A stretch of DNA of 64,000 bases from an uncultured Altererythrobacter sp. (GTDB taxonomy: Bacteria; Pseudomonadota; Alphaproteobacteria; Sphingomonadales; Sphingomonadaceae). Both the position numbers and the translations under genes were made by a program. This document shows, piece by piece, positions 8,475 through 15,820 of the stretch. Location of the stretch: positions 62,001 through 126,000 of the forward strand of contig CAMPIX010000006.1 of NCBI GenBank assembly GCA_946886565.1, written 5' to 3'. The first letter of the stretch is position 1, and the number at the start of each line of letters is the position of its first letter. The notes beneath the pieces were generated by a model. It was not told the origin of the DNA. It did not search any database and was given only the letters and a program-made list of their open reading frames with translations.

Positions 8475-8657
8475 CTAGTCCATCACCGCCGCCACCTTGG
8501 TCTGTATATCCGCCCACATACCGGTGGTCTCTCCGGCTACGCCTTGAAGAGCCCCGATGCAGGCGATGACGACCAAGCTCGCGATCAGCCCGTATTCGAT
8601 GGCGGTGCCGCCCCTGTCGCAAAGTACGATGCGCTTCAGGAAATTCGTCAACGGCAT
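8475..8657 (-). CDS. Second Flp-family pilin-like protein
   Basis: This 60-residue protein is paralogous to the pilin at 8182. Its leader MPLTNFLKRIVLCDRGG is followed by TAIEYGLIASLVVIACIGAL, keeping the Gly cleavage site and the Glu-Tyr pair. The tail (MWADIQTKVAAVMD) differs from the neighbour, and it has Cys both in the leader and in the helix. It may be a minor pilin. The frame stays open further upstream, but the start at 8657 gives a standard leader length. It is divergent from mutT. Confidence 0.85.
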   Translation of the reverse strand: MPLTNFLKRIVLCDRGGTAIEYGLIASLVVIACIGALQGVAGETTGMWADIQTKVAAVMD

Positions 8658-8736
8658 TGGCCCACCCCCGGACACGGTCCTGATGCTGCCATTTGAAGGG
8701 AAGAGTCTTAAGAAAGGATTTCGGGGAACGACGGAG

Positions 8737-9168
8737 TTGCCAAGAATTCCGACATGGATCCCTGTCGTCGCCGTGGCGCTGGGCCGCGCGGACGGGCGCT
8801 GGCTGATGCACCGGCGTCCGCCGGAGAAGCACCACGGCGGGCTGTGGGAGTTTCCCGGAGGCAAAGTCGAGCCCGACGAAGTGCCTGATTTCGCGCTTGA
8901 AAGGGAGATTCGCGAAGAGCTCGGCATCGCGCTCGATCGCGCATCGCTCGCGCCGGCCTCCTTCGCCCGCTCGCATCACGAGGACGGCGCCACGCCGATT
9001 GTCATCCTGCTTTACAAATCGAGCGTCTGGAAAGGCGAACCGCAGGCGCTCGAAGGCGGCGAGGTGGGCTGGTTCCTGCCGGCGGAAATCTTTGCGCTGC
9101 CGATGCCGCCGCTCGACGTGGAACTGGCACGCGACTTTTTCAGAAGGGGCGGATTTGCGGCCGGATAG
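8737..9168 (+). CDS. mutT: NUDIX hydrolase, MutT-like (8-oxo-dGTP diphosphatase)
   Basis: MutT removes 8-oxo-dGTP from the nucleotide pool to prevent A:T to C:G mutations. The Nudix box is complete: GGKVEPDE, seven residues on, REIREELGI. The core begins at IPVVAVALG and includes LWEFPGGK, typical of MutT. The start is uncertain: TTG at 8737, with GGGG about ten bases upstream, gives 143 residues close to family size, while ATG at 8683 would add 18 unlikely residues. It stands alone between the pilin genes and the tRNA. Confidence 0.88.
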   Translation: MPRIPTWIPVVAVALGRADGRWLMHRRPPEKHHGGLWEFPGGKVEPDEVPDFALEREIREELGIALDRASLAPASFARSHHEDGATPIVILLYKSSVWKGEPQALEGGEVGWFLPAEIFALPMPPLDVELARDFFRRGGFAAG

Positions 9169-9214
9169 GGGATTGCCAAGCGCAAGCACCCCCCTTATGT
9201 GGCGCCCTCCAAGC

Positions 9215-9291
9215 GCGCCCGTAGCTCAGCTGGATAGAGCACCAGACTACGAATCTGGGGGTCGGAGGTTCGAATCCTTCCGGGCGCGCCA
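9215..9291 (+). tRNA. tRNA-Arg (anticodon ACG)
   Basis: The 77-nt gene folds as a complete cloverleaf. The acceptor stem is 9215-9221 with 9281-9287, the anticodon stem 9242-9246 with 9254-9258 holds ACG at 9249-9251, the T-stem is 9264-9268 with 9276-9280 around TTCGAAT, and CCA is encoded at 9289-9291. It reads CGN Arg codons after A34-to-inosine editing by TadA. Confidence 0.97.
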
Positions 9292-9292
9292 A

Positions 9293-9330
9293 CAAACAGG
9301 CCGTTTCCCGTGGAGGGGGCGGCCTGTTTG
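9293..9330 (+). terminator. Terminator after tRNA-Arg
   Basis: A perfect 11-bp stem (9293-9303 and 9320-9330) with a 16-base loop starts two bases after the tRNA CCA end. The 3' arm ends in TTTGGTT. It is a probable intrinsic terminator for the tRNA transcript. Confidence 0.75.
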
Positions 9331-9452
9331 GTTATGGGCCCAGGAAGATTCGGATATTCGGAGCCGGAGCGGCCTGGCGGTAGAGAAGGGCCATTTCTCC
9401 CGCCCGGCCGAAAACCCTTTGCGTGCCGTGGCCGTCCGCGTAGGTTCGCGTC

Positions 9453-9770
9453 ATGGGTCCGGACGACAGGGAAATCCGGCGCGAGAATCGCCACGGGATC
9501 GCGGTCGAGGGCCGCTATCGCACCGGCACCGGCGTGCCAAAGGACGTCAGCGTGCTCGACATTTCCGAGGGCGGCTGTCGTTTCTTCGACAAGTTCGGAC
9601 GGCTGAGTCCGGGTGCGCAGATCACCATCCGGGTGGGCCCGATCGGTCCGATCGCGGCGACGGTGCGGTGGTGCGAAGGCCAGGTGGTGGGAGTCGAATT
9701 CGAGGACCCGATCTACGGCCCGGTTCTCGATCACATCCGCAGCCAGCTCAATCCCGACGCCCCTGATTGA
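9453..9770 (+). CDS. PilZ domain protein
   Basis: This 105-residue single-domain protein resembles PilZ. The N-terminal Arg-rich stretch (REIRRENRHGIAVEGRYR) supplies an RxxxR-type motif and VLDISEGGCRFF supplies the D/NxSxxG motif; together these bind cyclic di-GMP in the family. The rest is the expected beta-barrel (VRWCEGQVVGVEFEDPI). It is a likely small effector of c-di-GMP signalling, perhaps on motility or surface attachment; the partner is unknown. It stands alone between tRNA-Arg and a convergent zincin gene. Confidence 0.82.
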   Translation: MGPDDREIRRENRHGIAVEGRYRTGTGVPKDVSVLDISEGGCRFFDKFGRLSPGAQITIRVGPIGPIAATVRWCEGQVVGVEFEDPIYGPVLDHIRSQLNPDAPD

Positions 9771-9779
9771 GTTTCGACC

Positions 9780-10178
9780 CTAGTCGGCCTGATCTTCGAG
9801 CCAGTGCATCTCTTCATCGGAAAAGCCGAAGTGGTGCCCGGCCTCGTGGATCACCACGTGGCGCACCAGATCGCCGAAATCCACCCCCGTTTCGCGCCAT
9901 TCGCGCACCAGCGGCTGGCGGAACAGACTGATCACCGGCGGCAGGTCGCCGGGATCCCAAATCGATTGTTTGTCGAGCGGGCGCCCTTCGTAGAGTCCGG
10001 TCAGATCCCACTTGCTGCGAATATCGACCGAATCGAGCTGCTCGCGCGTGGCGAATTCCTCGATCCGCACGACGACGCCGCGCAACGGTTCGCGGAAGTC
10101 GCCGGGCAGGGCCTCGATCACCGCCTGCGCCATGCGCTCCATCTCCCCGGCGGTCGGCGGTTGGTGGAATGATTCCAT
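9780..10178 (-). CDS. Small zincin-like metallopeptidase
   Basis: The 132-residue protein contains HVVIHEAGHHFGFSDEEMH, an HExxH-xx-H-type zinc site followed by a Glu-rich end, as in the minimal zincin family PF06262 (structurally related to archaemetzincin-type folds). No signal peptide is visible, so it is predicted cytosolic. The substrate is unknown. I chose the ATG at 10178 because the conserved part begins near MERMAQAVIEALP; in-frame starts at 10214 and 10283 are possible but would run into the promoter region of the divergent hemerythrin gene. Confidence 0.8.
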   Translation of the reverse strand: MESFHQPPTAGEMERMAQAVIEALPGDFREPLRGVVVRIEEFATREQLDSVDIRSKWDLTGLYEGRPLDKQSIWDPGDLPPVISLFRQPLVREWRETGVDFGDLVRHVVIHEAGHHFGFSDEEMHWLEDQAD

Positions 10179-10240
10179 GCGCACGAATATGGGGACGAAA
10201 GCGCGCGCCGTCATCCCCCGCGGGTCTGTGACACAAGGTA

Positions 10241-10265
10241 GGAACCATGCCGCCCTTCGCCCATT
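10241..10265 (+). promoter_or_regulatory. Candidate EcfG-type (general stress sigma) promoter for the hemerythrin gene
   Basis: GGAAC (10241-10245), a 16-base spacer, then CATT (10262-10265). The alphaproteobacterial EcfG consensus is GGAAC-N16/17-CGTT, so one -10 base differs. The ATG of the hemerythrin gene follows 42 bases later. Confidence 0.45.
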
Positions 10266-10306
10266 TTGCGGGGGCACCGACATTGCGCAGAGGGGAACCG
10301 CAGAAC

Positions 10307-10795
10307 ATGACCGCCGAAGCGATATTCGCGCGCCTGAAACAGGATCACGACCAGCACCGCAAGTTGCTCGATCGCATCCTCCGGACTCACGGCGAGAGCG
10401 ACGAGCGCGAAGAACTGTTCGTCGCGCTGACGAAGGAATTGAAAAGCCACGCCGCGGCGGAGGAGCAGGCGCTCTATTCGACGATGCTGCGCAAGCCCGA
10501 AACCACCGCCGAAACGCGCCATTCCGTCGCCGAGCATCACGAGATCGAGGAGATGCTCAACGATCTCGCTGCGACCGACATGGCGAGCGGCGGCTGGCTG
10601 ACGAAGTTCAAGACATTCGACCACCAGTACCGGCATCATATCGACGAGGAGGAGGAAGACCACTTCCCCGATTTCGAGAATTACCTCACGATGGCGGACG
10701 AGGAGCACATGGAATCGGTCTTCGAACGCCGCAAGCGCGAGGAGAAGGCAGAGGCCGAGGTGACTCCCGAAAAGAAAGAAGACGCCAAGGAATAG
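10307..10795 (+). CDS. Hemerythrin HHE-domain protein
   Basis: The 162-residue protein has the four-helix hemerythrin pattern: QDHDQHRKL in helix A, KSHAAAEEQAL in helix B, VAEHHEIEEML in helix C, and FDHQYRHHIDEEEEDHF in helix D. These supply the His and acidic ligands for a di-iron centre. A charged Lys/Glu tail follows. Such proteins bind oxygen or protect Fe-S enzymes under nitrosative or oxidative stress. The start at 10307 follows AGGGGAA. A possible EcfG promoter lies upstream, and the next gene (phospholipase D-like) begins 16 bp downstream, suggesting a stress operon. Confidence 0.9.
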   Translation: MTAEAIFARLKQDHDQHRKLLDRILRTHGESDEREELFVALTKELKSHAAAEEQALYSTMLRKPETTAETRHSVAEHHEIEEMLNDLAATDMASGGWLTKFKTFDHQYRHHIDEEEEDHFPDFENYLTMADEEHMESVFERRKREEKAEAEVTPEKKEDAKE

Positions 10796-10811
10796 AGAGG
10801 GCCAGGGAGGG

Positions 10812-12347
10812 GTGAGCAAGCAACCGGGTGTAAACGAACCCGAATTCGACGATGAATCGCAGGAACCGGGCGTCTGGCGCTACGCACGCGTCGAACGCGC
10901 GAGCGTGATCGTCGATGCGGCGGATTACTTCGCGCTGATGCAGCAGGCGATGCTCAAGGCGCGCCGCCGGATCATGCTCGTCGGGTGGGATTTCGATACG
11001 CGCATCCATCTCGCGCTCGGCAGGCGCTGGTTTTCGCGTCTGCTGCGCCGGCAGTATCCGCGCCGGCTGGGCAGTTTCCTGATGTGGCTCGCACGCCATC
11101 GCAAGGGGCTCGAGATCCGGGTCCTGAAGTGGAGCTTCGGCGTCTTCAAGTTCATGACGCGCGGCTACATGCTGGTCGATATCGCGCGCATGGCCTCGCA
11201 CCGGGGGATCACGTTCAAGTTCGACACGCACCATCCGGTCGGCTGCTCGCACCACCAGAAGATCGCGGTTCTCGACGACAAGCTCGCAGTCTGCGGCGGC
11301 ATCGATATGACGCAGGATCGGTGGGACACGCGCGACCATGCCGAACACGATCGCCGCCGCCGCCGCCCGCACGGGCGCCGCTACGGCCCGTGGCACGACG
11401 CCACGATGATGTTCGAGGGGGAGGCGGCCCGCGTGCTCGGCGTGTTCAGCCGCGAACGGTGGGAGCGGGCGGGGGGCGAAAACCTCCATCAGGTCGAGAT
11501 TCCCGACGAGAGCCTCTGGCCCGACGATCTTCCGGTTCAATTCGAAAACGTCGAGATCGGCATCGCGCGGACGCGCGCGAAGTACGACGGTTTGCCTCAG
11601 GTGAACGAGATCGAGCAGCTGCTGCTCGACCAGATCGCTCGGGCGAAAAGGTTCATCTATTCGGAAAACCAGTACTTCACTTCGCGCAAGATCGCCGACG
11701 CGATCGGAAAGCGGCTCAAGGAGGACGACCCGCCCGAGATCGTGATGGTCCAGCCGGTCACCGCCGAGGGCTGGCTGGAGCAGCAGGCCATGGATCACGC
11801 CCGCGCCGGGCTGATCCACTGCCTTGGCGAACTGGATCACAAGCAGCGCTTCCGGGTCTACGTCCCGCACACCGGTGAGACCCCGATCTACGTCCACGCC
11901 AAGTTGACCATCGTCGACGACCGCATCTTGCGGATCGGGTCGGCCAACTTCAACAACCGCTCGATGGGCCTCGATTCCGAATGCGACGTGTTCATCGACT
12001 GCGACCGGCCGGGCAACGACCACGCCTGCGGGGGGGTGGCTGCGCTGCGCTGCTCGCTGCTTGCGGAGCACTGCGGCCTCGAGGAAGCCGAGGTGGCGCG
12101 CCTGCTCGAGGCCGACGGGTCGATGCATCGCCTGATCGCGGAACACGGGCAGGGCGGGAAGCGATCGCTGCGGCCCTATGAGATTCCCGAACTCAACGAG
12201 GTGGAGGAAACTCTTGCGGATTCGACGCTGCTCGATCCCGAACGTCCCGAAGACATGTTCGAGCCGTTTGCCAAAGGCGGCCTTTTCCGCAAGGGGAGCA
12301 TGCTCGGCCGCGCCTGGCACGGGGCGAAGAAGAGGATCGGTAGATGA
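10812..12347 (+). CDS. Phospholipase D-like / cardiolipin synthase-like protein
   Basis: The 511-residue protein has two HKD catalytic motifs: [10 protein letters not shown] near residues 145-155, and [19 protein letters not shown] near 362-380. These place it in the phospholipase D superfamily, which cleaves or transfers phosphatidyl groups. A basic patch ([13 protein letters not shown]) follows the first motif. It has no signal peptide or clear N-terminal membrane segments, unlike classical cardiolipin synthase. The GTG start at 10812 follows AGGGAGG. It ends in an ATGA overlap with folE, and probably belongs to the hemerythrin-led operon. Confidence 0.88.
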   Translation: MSKQPGVNEPEFDDESQEPGVWRYARVERASVIVDAADYFALMQQAMLKARRRIMLVGWDFDTRIHLALGRRWFSRLLRRQYPRRLGSFLMWLARHRKGLEIRVLKWSFGVFKFMTRGYMLVDIARMASHRGITFKFDTHHPVGCSHHQKIAVLDDKLAVCGGIDMTQDRWDTRDHAEHDRRRRRPHGRRYGPWHDATMMFEGEAARVLGVFSRERWERAGGENLHQVEIPDESLWPDDLPVQFENVEIGIARTRAKYDGLPQVNEIEQLLLDQIARAKRFIYSENQYFTSRKIADAIGKRLKEDDPPEIVMVQPVTAEGWLEQQAMDHARAGLIHCLGELDHKQRFRVYVPHTGETPIYVHAKLTIVDDRILRIGSANFNNRSMGLDSECDVFIDCDRPGNDHACGGVAALRCSLLAEHCGLEEAEVARLLEADGSMHRLIAEHGQGGKRSLRPYEIPELNEVEETLADSTLLDPERPEDMFEPFAKGGLFRKGSMLGRAWHGAKKRIGR

Positions 12348-12967
12348 GCAGCCTGGTGGGCCCCGATGAAGACGATCCCAGGGAAAACGACGGTTCGGGC
12401 AAGCCGCCGGTGCCCGAGGAAGTGCAGGATGCTGTCCGCACGCTGATCCGCTGGGCGGGCGACGACCCCGAGCGCGAGGGGTTGCTCGACACCCCCAAGC
12501 GCGTGGCGCGCGCGTGGAAGGAATATTGCCTCGGCTACGGGGAAGACCCTTCGATGCACCTCAGCCGGGTGTTCGAGGAAGTGGGCGGCTACGACGAGAT
12601 CGTGCTGCTCAAGGACATCCCTTTCCAGAGCCACTGCGAGCATCACATGGCGCCGATCATCGGCAAGGCGGCGATCGCCTACCTGCCGACCGACCGGGTG
12701 GTCGGCATATCCAAGCTCGCCCGCGTGCTCCACGGCTTCGCGCGGCGCTTGCAGGTGCAGGAACGCCTGACCGCCGAGGTGGCGGACTGCATCTGGGAAA
12801 ACCTCAAGCCGCACGGCGTGGCGGTGGTGATCGAGGCCAACCACAGTTGCATGACCGCCCGCGGCGTCCGCACGCCCGGTGTAGGCATGATCACCAGCCG
12901 CATGATGGGCACCTTCCGCGACGACCCCCGCAGCCGCGAGGAAGTGCTGAAGCTGATGGGATATTGA
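12344..12967 (+). CDS. folE: GTP cyclohydrolase I
   Basis: FolE converts GTP to 7,8-dihydroneopterin triphosphate, the first step to tetrahydrofolate. The 207-residue protein shows HCEHHMAPIIGKAAIAYLP (with Zn ligands Cys and His), GISKLARVLHGFARRLQVQE, and NHSCMTARGV with the third Zn ligand. The first about 25 residues are a variable, charged extension. Its ATG overlaps the stop of the phospholipase D-like gene, so the two are coupled, an odd pairing metabolically. Confidence 0.97.
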   Translation: MSSLVGPDEDDPRENDGSGKPPVPEEVQDAVRTLIRWAGDDPEREGLLDTPKRVARAWKEYCLGYGEDPSMHLSRVFEEVGGYDEIVLLKDIPFQSHCEHHMAPIIGKAAIAYLPTDRVVGISKLARVLHGFARRLQVQERLTAEVADCIWENLKPHGVAVVIEANHSCMTARGVRTPGVGMITSRMMGTFRDDPRSREEVLKLMGY

Positions 12968-13008
12968 GGGGGAGGCGCGCGCGTCCTGCGCCGGGGGAGC
13001 TGAAGCGC

Positions 13009-13034
13009 GGAACATTCGGGCCGCGGCGGTTGTT
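13009..13034 (+). promoter_or_regulatory. Candidate EcfG-type promoter for the DUF2383 gene
   Basis: GGAAC at 13009-13013, a 17-base spacer, and TGTT at 13031-13034, against the consensus GGAAC-N16/17-CGTT. The DUF2383 start codon is 42 bases downstream, a spacing almost identical to the hemerythrin promoter. Confidence 0.5.
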
Positions 13035-13075
13035 GATCGAGCAGGTGCATTTCCGCACTTTGAAAGGGTCACGCA

Positions 13076-13522
13076 ATGTCAGCAAACAATCACGATGTCG
13101 CCATCGCCAACACGCTGATCGCCACCACGCTCGACAGCATGGAGGGCTACCGCAAGGCGAGCGAGGACAGCCATTCCGACAAGTCGGCGTTCTTCAGCCA
13201 GATGGCCGACGAGCGCAGCCGCGTCGCCTCGGACCTTCAGGCCTACGTCCGCTCGGCCGGCGGTGATGCGCGCGACGACAGCTCGGTTGCGGGTGCCACG
13301 CACCGCGGCTTCATGAACCTCAAGGAAGCGCTTTCGAGCAACGACGAGAAGGCGATCGTCGAGGAAGTCGAACGCGGCGAGGATTATATCAAGGGCAAGT
13401 TCGAGGCCGCGCTGAAGGAGGACGATCTGACCCCTGCCGCACGCGCGGAAATCGAGAAGGCCTATACCTCGGTCCGCGCCGGACACGACCGTGTCAGCGC
13501 GATGAAGCATTCGATGCAATAG
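13076..13522 (+). CDS. PA2169/DUF2383-family four-helix-bundle protein
   Basis: This 148-residue, highly charged, helical protein (begins MSANNHDVAIANTLIATTLDSM) matches the PA2169/DUF2383 family, a ferritin-like four-helix bundle without established biochemistry. Family features seen are the GYRKASED segment after helix 1, SQMADERSRVASDLQAYV in helix 2, and GEDYIKGKFEAAL in helix 3. Relatives are often induced by general stress. A GGAAC-N17-TGTT element upstream fits that. It is monocistronic and ends at a strong hairpin terminator shared with the peroxiredoxin gene. Confidence 0.85.
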   Translation: MSANNHDVAIANTLIATTLDSMEGYRKASEDSHSDKSAFFSQMADERSRVASDLQAYVRSAGGDARDDSSVAGATHRGFMNLKEALSSNDEKAIVEEVERGEDYIKGKFEAALKEDDLTPAARAEIEKAYTSVRAGHDRVSAMKHSMQ

Positions 13523-13546
13523 GCTGAAACCAGCCTTGAACAAACG

Positions 13547-13570
13547 AAGGGGCGCCTGCGGGCGCCCCTT
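13547..13570. terminator. Intrinsic terminator between convergent DUF2383 and peroxiredoxin genes
   Basis: A perfect 10-bp stem (13547-13556 and 13561-13570) with a TGCG loop lies in the gap between the two convergent genes. It can act in both directions, though T-runs are weak. Confidence 0.8.
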
Positions 13571-13595
13571 CCCGGTGCGATTGGAATTGCGGCGA

Positions 13596-14075
13596 TCAAA
13601 GCTGCCCGAGCATGTGCTCCGCGCTGGAAACCGAGAAGTCACCCGGCTGCTCGACGTTGAGTTCTTTCACCACGCCGTCCTCGACGATCATCGAGTAGCG
13701 CTGGCCGCGCTGGCCCAGGCCGAAGCCGCTGCCGTCCATCGTCAGGCCGGTGGCCTGTGCGAACTCGCCGTTGCCGTCGGCCAGCATGGTGATGTCGGAC
13801 GAGCCAGCCTGGCCGTTCCATGCGCCCATCACGAAGGCGTCGTTGACCGCGGTGCAGGCGATCTCGTCGACGCCCTTGGCCTTGAGGTCGGCTGCCTTTT
13901 CGACGTAACCCGGCAGGTGCCGCGCCGAACACGTCGGAGTGAAGGCGCCCGGCACCGAGAACAGCGCCACCTTCTTGCCCTTGAAATAGTCGCCCGACTG
14001 AACCTGCTCGGGTCCGTTATCGGTCGCCTTGACCAGCTTCACATCGGGAATTCTGTCGCCCACCGAAATCGTCAT
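13596..14075 (-). CDS. Peroxiredoxin (Prx5-type)
   Basis: The 159-residue thioredoxin-fold protein reduces hydroperoxides. The peroxidatic Cys lies in PGAFTPTCSARHLPGY, the signature of the Prx5/AhpE-like group. WNGQAGSSDITMLADGNG and GLGQRGQRYSMIVEDG match the family C-terminal half. There is one further Cys (EIACTAVND) but none in a typical 2-Cys resolving position near the C-terminus, so it probably uses glutathione/glutaredoxin or thioredoxin. It is single-gene and divergent from ahcY. Confidence 0.94.
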   Translation of the reverse strand: MTISVGDRIPDVKLVKATDNGPEQVQSGDYFKGKKVALFSVPGAFTPTCSARHLPGYVEKAADLKAKGVDEIACTAVNDAFVMGAWNGQAGSSDITMLADGNGEFAQATGLTMDGSGFGLGQRGQRYSMIVEDGVVKELNVEQPGDFSVSSAEHMLGQL

Positions 14076-14151
14076 TGGGTAATTTCCTTTCGTCGTCCCG
14101 TCCGTCCGCGAGCCGATATAATGCGGCGCGGGCGTGCGGCAACGGCAAAGG

Positions 14152-14171
14152 ATATAAAGATCGCTTTATAT
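14152..14171 (+). promoter_or_regulatory. 20-bp palindromic operator upstream of ahcY
   Basis: ATATAAAG (14152-14159), a 4-base centre, then CTTTATAT (14164-14171) form perfect 8-bp inverted half-sites. It stands out as AT-rich in a GC-rich gap. It lies 91 bp upstream of ahcY and resembles AT-rich operators reported for ArsR-family regulators of the methionine/SAH cycle (SahR/SamR type). Assignment to such a regulator is inference. Confidence 0.6.
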
Positions 14172-14262
14172 TTGCTTCGTGCCAGTGCGCTCGCTACATG
14201 CGCCGCCGATCCGGAACGCGCCCGTGGCGGCGCGCGACACAGCAGATTTCAGGAGATTTTCC

Positions 14263-15675
14263 GTGGCCCACGCCAAGCAGGACTATATCGTAAAGGACAT
14301 CAGCCTCGCCGAATACGGGCGTGACGAAATCGCCATCGCCGAGACCGAAATGCCCGGCCTGATGACACTGCGCGAGGAATACGGCGAAGCACAGCCGCTC
14401 AAGGGCGCGCGCATCACCGGTAGCTTGCACATGACGATCCAGACCGCGGTGCTGATCGAGACGCTGACCGCGCTCGGGGCCGAGGTTCGCTGGGCGACCT
14501 GCAACATCTACTCGACGCAGGACCACGCCGCCGCGGCGATGGCCGCCAATGGCGTCCCGGTGTTCGCGGTGAAGGGCGAAAGCCTCGCCGACTACTGGGA
14601 CTACGTCGGCAAGATCTTCGACTGGTCGGTCGAGGGCGACGACGACCGCACCGCCAACATGATCCTCGACGACGGCGGCGACGCCACCATGTTCGCGCTG
14701 TGGGGCGCGCGGATCGAGGCGGGCGAGGAAATGCCCGCGCCGCAGAACGCCGAAGAGATCGAGATGCAGCGCGCGCTCAAGGCCTATGTCAAGGCCAAGC
14801 CGGGCTACCTCACCGCCAGCGTGAAGAACATCAAGGGCGTCTCGGAGGAAACCACCACCGGCGTCATGCGGCTCTACCAGATCGCCAAGCAGGGCAAGCT
14901 GCCGTTTCCCGCGATCAACGTGAACGACAGCGTGACCAAGTCGAAGTTCGACAACCTGTACGGCTGCAAAGAATCGCTGGTCGACGCGATCCGCCGCGCG
15001 ACCGACGTGATGCTGGCCGGCAAGGTGGCCTGCGTCGCGGGCTACGGCGACGTGGGCAAGGGCTCGGCCGCTTCGCTGCGTGACGGCGGCGCGCGCGTGA
15101 TGGTGACCGAGATCGACCCGATCTGCGCGCTTCAGGCGGCGATGGACGGGTTCGAGGTCGTGACGATGGAAGAAGCGGTGAAGCGCTGCGACATCTTCGT
15201 CACCGCGACCGGTAACGAGGACGTGATCACCGCCGAGCACATGAAGGCGATGAAGCACATGGCGATCGTGTGCAACATCGGCCACTTCGACAGCGAGATC
15301 CAGATCTCGGCGCTCGACAACTACACGTGGAAGGAAATCAAGCCGGGCACCGATCTGGTCACCTTCCCCGACGACAAGTCGATCCTTGTGCTCGCCAAGG
15401 GCCGCCTCGTGAACCTCGGCTGTGCCACCGGCCACCCGAGCTTCGTGATGAGCAGCAGCTTCACCAACCAGACGCTGGCGCAGATCGAGCTGTTCAAGAA
15501 CACCGACCAGTACGACAACGACGTCTATGTCCTGCCCAAGCACCTCGACGAGAAGGTCGCGGCGCTGCACCTCGACAAGCTCGGGGTGACGCTGACCCAA
15601 CTCAGCAAGAAGCAGGCCGACTATATCGGCGTGCCGCAGCAGGGCCCGTTCAAGCCGGATCATTATCGCTACTGA
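14263..15675 (+). CDS. ahcY: Adenosylhomocysteinase (S-adenosyl-L-homocysteine hydrolase)
   Basis: AhcY hydrolyses SAH to adenosine and homocysteine, relieving product inhibition of methyltransferases. From the GTG start at 14263 (AGGAG ten bases upstream) it has 470 residues, the usual bacterial size. Features: [20 protein letters not shown] at the start, the NAD site [16 protein letters not shown], the family signature around [17 protein letters not shown], and a C-terminal PFKPDHYRY, whose Lys and Tyr contact NAD in the partner subunit. It heads a conserved ahcY-divL order, but a 112-bp inverted repeat separates it from divL. An upstream palindrome may be its operator. Confidence 0.97.
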   Translation: MAHAKQDYIVKDISLAEYGRDEIAIAETEMPGLMTLREEYGEAQPLKGARITGSLHMTIQTAVLIETLTALGAEVRWATCNIYSTQDHAAAAMAANGVPVFAVKGESLADYWDYVGKIFDWSVEGDDDRTANMILDDGGDATMFALWGARIEAGEEMPAPQNAEEIEMQRALKAYVKAKPGYLTASVKNIKGVSEETTTGVMRLYQIAKQGKLPFPAINVNDSVTKSKFDNLYGCKESLVDAIRRATDVMLAGKVACVAGYGDVGKGSAASLRDGGARVMVTEIDPICALQAAMDGFEVVTMEEAVKRCDIFVTATGNEDVITAEHMKAMKHMAIVCNIGHFDSEIQISALDNYTWKEIKPGTDLVTFPDDKSILVLAKGRLVNLGCATGHPSFVMSSSFTNQTLAQIELFKNTDQYDNDVYVLPKHLDEKVAALHLDKLGVTLTQLSKKQADYIGVPQQGPFKPDHYRY

Positions 15676-15786
15676 TCCTTCGAGACGACCTCAGGCATTC
15701 GCCTTCGGTCTCCTCAGGACGAGCGGATCTTAGAAAGTTTCGCTCGTCCTGAGGAGCGAAGCCGAAGGCTGAGCGTCTCGAAGGAT
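15675..15786. repeat. 112-bp inverted-repeat element between ahcY and divL
   Basis: The outer arms 15675-15687 and 15774-15786 are perfect 13-bp inverted repeats. Inside, about 15701-15725 pairs imperfectly with about 15741-15769, including an exact CTCCTCAGGACGAGCG / CGCTCGTCCTGAGGAG match. The element begins at the last base of the ahcY stop codon, so it may also end the ahcY transcript. Confidence 0.8.
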
Positions 15787-15820
15787 TGCATCCGCGGCGC
15801 TGGCCGCATAGCTGACCGGG

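Noticed and set aside
14076..14262. SAM or SAH riboswitch ahead of ahcY
   Set aside because: I could not see the conserved cores of SAM-II or SAH riboswitches; the palindrome at 14152 suits a protein operator better.
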